The position numbers and the translations under genes were made by a program. From Bacteroidota bacterium (lineage in GTDB: Bacteria; Bacteroidota; Ignavibacteria; UBA10030; UBA6906), in NCBI GenBank assembly GCA_019637975.1, contig JAHBUR010000016.1, positions 1 through 64,000 of the forward strand: a stretch of 64,000 nucleotides of DNA, written 5' to 3'. Shown here piece after piece: positions 61,428 to 64,000 of the stretch (position 1 is its first letter; each line of letters begins with the position of its first letter). The notes beneath the pieces are model-generated. The model searched no databases and was not told the DNA's origin. It saw only the letters and a list, made by a program, of their open reading frames with translations.

Positions 61428-64000
61428 CTATTTGAGGAGTATCATCTTCTTCAAACTTGTGAAGTTCTGATTGTCTCCTGTTGATGTAGCTTCCATCCGG
61501 TAGAAGTAGATGCCGCTGCTCACCTTGCTGCCGGACTTGTTCGTTCCATCCCATGTTGCGAGGAAGTAACCGGCATTCCTGACCTCGTCGGCAATCGTAA
61601 TGATTTCCTGACCGAGCAGGTTGTAAACAGTCAACTTCACCCTGCTTTCCGTCGGTAATCCGAACTTGATGGTGGTTGCCGGATTGAAGGGATTGGGATA
61701 GTTCTGCGACAGCTCAAATGACTCGGGAATCTGATTTCCTGCAGAAGAAACGCCCGTGAGAATGTCAACCGCAACAGGTACGTTTACAATCGGAGCAAGA
61801 GGATCATTCGTGTTTACAACAAGCGCTGCTTGCGATCGTCCACCTCCGAGTTCGCCCGTTCTGACCCTGAATCCAAGCAAAGCGCTGTCGCCCGAAGCTA
61901 CCGTACCGCTCGCGCCCGACATGATGTTCACCCATTGTCCGCTGCTGGTCACCAGTTGCGTGTAGTAGAGCGTGCTTGTTTGTGTGTTCGTGATGGTAGC
62001 CGGCGGCGGGAACGCTGACGAGGTTGCGAGACCGCTCGTGATTGTCCCGAATGGAATTGGAACAGGAACAGGGGAACTCAGTTGGTAATAGTACGTCAGG
62101 CCGGCTGCTCCCGGCCAATGGGCGCCAATGGCGTAAATCTTGCCGGCCTGCAATGTGACAGAGATTGGACCTGACGAATACCACAGCGGACCGCCAGTGC
62201 CCGACGTGATGGAGGTTTCAAATATCTTCGTGTAATTTGTCCCGGTAGTGTTCTCATACACCACGAAGCGGATTTCGCGCGGGCTTGTCAGCGTCAGCCA
62301 TGTTTTAATTTCGCTGAGCACGACTGTGGTGGCGACATTCACCACGCCCCCGCGCATGAGCGTTGAGCTGGATGCAAGTGAAGTGGTTGCCGTACCGACA
62401 TTGACAGAATCTCTGCCAATGTGGCCCCCGCTCACGTTGCTGGTGTACGTCAACTCTCCCAGCCCGGTGTTACGAATAGTGACCGTTCCGTTGACGCTGT
62501 CACCCTGCGAAAGAGCAAACACGAATGAATCGGGACTGACAACCACGTGAGCAATTCCTATACTCCGTCCCCGCAATGCTATAGAGGGAGCGAGCGCGTC
62601 GTTCGATACGAACTGCATCGTTCCGGTGTATGTTGCTCCTGGAGCCGGAGCCGTAAACCGTACGGTAACACGCTGCGTATCCAGCGATGCCAATGAGAAG
62701 CTCGTCGGATTGGCAGAGAAGTTCGGATTGCTCATTGTAATGTTCGTGACGTTGAGTGCTGCCGCTCCGATGTTGCGGACAAGAACCGACAGGGCCTTGC
62801 TCGAATCGATCTCTACATCGCCAAAATCCAACGAGTCGCGATCTACCGAGGCTCTCGGTCCCGGAGGTGGTACAACAAACAATCGCGATGGTACGCGCAA
62901 CGTATCTGCAAGTGCCGAGTTCGTTGCAATGACTTCAACGCGTCCGAGGTAATTCCCGGGATTGTTGAATATATCGGGATCCGTCGCGTCGAATCTTGCA
63001 GTCATGAGCACAGAGTCGCCCATTGCGACGGATCCTGAAGTCGGGCCTACCGAGAACCAATTGCCGCCTCCCTGTGTCAAAGCGAGTATTCCGAAATTTC
63101 CTCCGGAACCCGAAGTGCCTGTGTAACTCCCGGTCCAACATGCGCTGAACGCGGTGCCATAACCCGCCGCTGAGTTGGTTGTTGCGATACCATCAACACT
63201 GCTTGATGTTCCCGTGAAGCCGGGGTGGCGGAACTCCACGAGCAAGTGGCCGCCTGTGTATTGCCATGGTGTATCGAACGTAATTTCCGGTCCGAATTGG
63301 TTCGGGTTGCCTCCTGAAGGGTATGAGCCCGCGGGAATAAGAAGGCTGCCCGAGCGCACCTGAGTCTGCGGTCCGACAATATTCTGCGCAAAAGTCAGGC
63401 TTCGATTCGCCGGTGCAACGCTTCCGCTCAGGTAGATGTCATAGTTGGTGATTGTCACATCCGAAGCAGGCCACGGCGCCGATGCAGATACAGGAATCCT
63501 GTGGCGGATGGCTGTAATTCGCTGCCCAACCAAGCCGGTAAGTAAACTGTCATGAATCAGGTACTGATAGGTTCGAGCCGCGTTTGCAAGTTGTCCGTTG
63601 AATGTGGAACCCCCGGACTGATTCTCGTAGTTCGGTGGAACCACATAATCCAACTGTGCCGCTGAGTTGGCTGCTGCCGGATTCGAAAGCTGCTCGAGCG
63701 TCAGCGGAATGACCTTTGCGGCACCGGGATTTGTTCTCGGATATACGATTGCCCTTGCGGAGAAGTCTCCCGCCGTGGTTCCGACGTTTCTCATACGGAA
63801 GGTGACGGAATCACGCGTACCGCCTTCGAGCGTTCTGGTCAACGAATCGACGCTGGCCGTGAAGTGCGGAACACCGATGGCTGTACCGTCAAGCAGAACA
63901 TCTTTGCGTGGTGTGTAGATGGAACTGCTCAGCACAATGACACGTCCAGTATCCGTACCTCCCAAGGTCGGTGTGTAGGTAACGTAAATCTTCACCGAGT
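61428..64000 (-). CDS. Large T9SS cargo surface protein, N-terminus outside window
   Basis: The frame is open to the window edge: the apparent first residue at 63995 is an internal Val codon. At least 857 residues are visible. The visible part has repeated beta-sandwich units of the HYDIN/ASPM (choice-of-anchor D) type, each with the pattern SLDFGDVEIDSSKALSVLVR and ITMSNPNFSANPTSFSLA, and two lectin-like or jelly-roll regions with ITNYDIYLSGSVAPANRSLT and YYYQLSSPVPVPIPFGTITS. The C-terminus is the T9SS sorting domain: ELSQNYPNPFNPATTIKFGL, TVYNLLGQEIITI and SSGIYFYRME. Predicted to be exported and anchored to the cell surface. Convergent with the barrel gene across a terminator. Confidence 0.92.
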   Translation of the reverse strand, partial: SVKIYVTYTPTLGGTDTGRVIVLSSSIYTPRKDVLLDGTAIGVPHFTASVDSLTRTLEGGTRDSVTFRMRNVGTTAGDFSARAIVYPRTNPGAAKVIPLTLEQLSNPAAANSAAQLDYVVPPNYENQSGGSTFNGQLANAARTYQYLIHDSLLTGLVGQRITAIRHRIPVSASAPWPASDVTITNYDIYLSGSVAPANRSLTFAQNIVGPQTQVRSGSLLIPAGSYPSGGNPNQFGPEITFDTPWQYTGGHLLVEFRHPGFTGTSSSVDGIATTNSAAGYGTAFSACWTGSYTGTSGSGGNFGILALTQGGGNWFSVGPTSGSVAMGDSVLMTARFDATDPDIFNNPGNYLGRVEVIATNSALADTLRVPSRLFVVPPPGPRASVDRDSLDFGDVEIDSSKALSVLVRNIGAAALNVTNITMSNPNFSANPTSFSLASLDTQRVTVRFTAPAPGATYTGTMQFVSNDALAPSIALRGRSIGIAHVVVSPDSFVFALSQGDSVNGTVTIRNTGLGELTYTSNVSGGHIGRDSVNVGTATTSLASSSTLMRGGVVNVATTVVLSEIKTWLTLTSPREIRFVVYENTTGTNYTKIFETSITSGTGGPLWYSSGPISVTLQAGKIYAIGAHWPGAAGLTYYYQLSSPVPVPIPFGTITSGLATSSAFPPPATITNTQTSTLYYTQLVTSSGQWVNIMSGASGTVASGDSALLGFRVRTGELGGGRSQAALVVNTNDPLAPIVNVPVAVDILTGVSSAGNQIPESFELSQNYPNPFNPATTIKFGLPTESRVKLTVYNLLGQEIITIADEVRNAGYFLATWDGTNKSGSKVSSGIYFYRMEATSTGDNQNFTSLKKMILLK

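Overview
The window (about half G+C) looks like chromosomal DNA of an FCB-group bacterium, most likely Ignavibacteria or a close Bacteroidota/Chlorobi relative. The evidence is: two secreted proteins ending in the type IX secretion (T9SS) C-terminal sorting domain with the motif NYPNPFNP; a PorV/PorQ-like barrel; two SusC-style TonB receptors with carboxypeptidase-regulatory N-domains; an LptE-type lipoprotein; DUF4159/DUF4175 proteins; and a ribosomal protein S16 whose downstream DNA still encodes the WLKWSL extension typical of this group. The species cannot be named from sequence alone. No rRNA, tRNA or CRISPR array was seen.

Layout. 1-4571 (minus): tightly overlapping operon miaB - SPOR/TPR protein - sigma-54 activator - lptE-like lipoprotein - family 2 glycosyltransferase (cut by the window edge). 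4572-12700: accessory region with a frameshifted T9SS surface protein, an AraC-type membrane regulator, an S33-like lipoprotein hydrolase, a small barrel protein plus a 31-residue membrane peptide, and two minus-strand inserts of unknown genes (6760-7389; 10655-12485) that share a promoter and a 3' inverted-repeat motif. 12710-16321: pta, then two tandem bacterial expansins and an outer-membrane lipoprotein. 16435-22469: two loci, each with a TonB receptor and a small Cys/His-containing secreted protein, probably for metal handling. 22608-26373: oligopeptidase B, a DUF454 protein and YchF. 26505-30342 (minus): the conserved translation/secretion operon ffh - rpsP - khpA - rimM - trmD - rplS, with a broken rpsP extension.

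30511-41941: a giant TPR/DUF3857/transglutaminase protein, a toxin-antitoxin pair with a frameshifted toxin, DUF4159 and DUF4175 proteins, an M14 carboxypeptidase, and an ECF sigma/zinc anti-sigma pair. 41993-48028: universal stress protein, lon (with a strong promoter followed at once by a terminator-like hairpin), dnaX and the PorV-like barrel. 48102-54598 (minus): CHASE2 cyclase, large barrel-like protein, FecR-domain protein and secreted protein. 54764-57253 (minus): dxr - rseP. 57483-61343 (plus): TPR protein, secreted protein often mis-named asparagine synthetase B, small barrel. 61428-64000 (minus): large T9SS cargo protein, cut by the window edge.

Cross-cutting observations. Several upstream regions fit TTGxxx - 17 bp - TAnnnT with TTTG or TTGG just before the -10. 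Intergenic palindromes of a GTAG...CTAC kind occur near 4.8 kb and 39 kb. Three reading frames are broken by small indels, two of them at homopolymers, which means either phase variation and gene decay or sequencing error.
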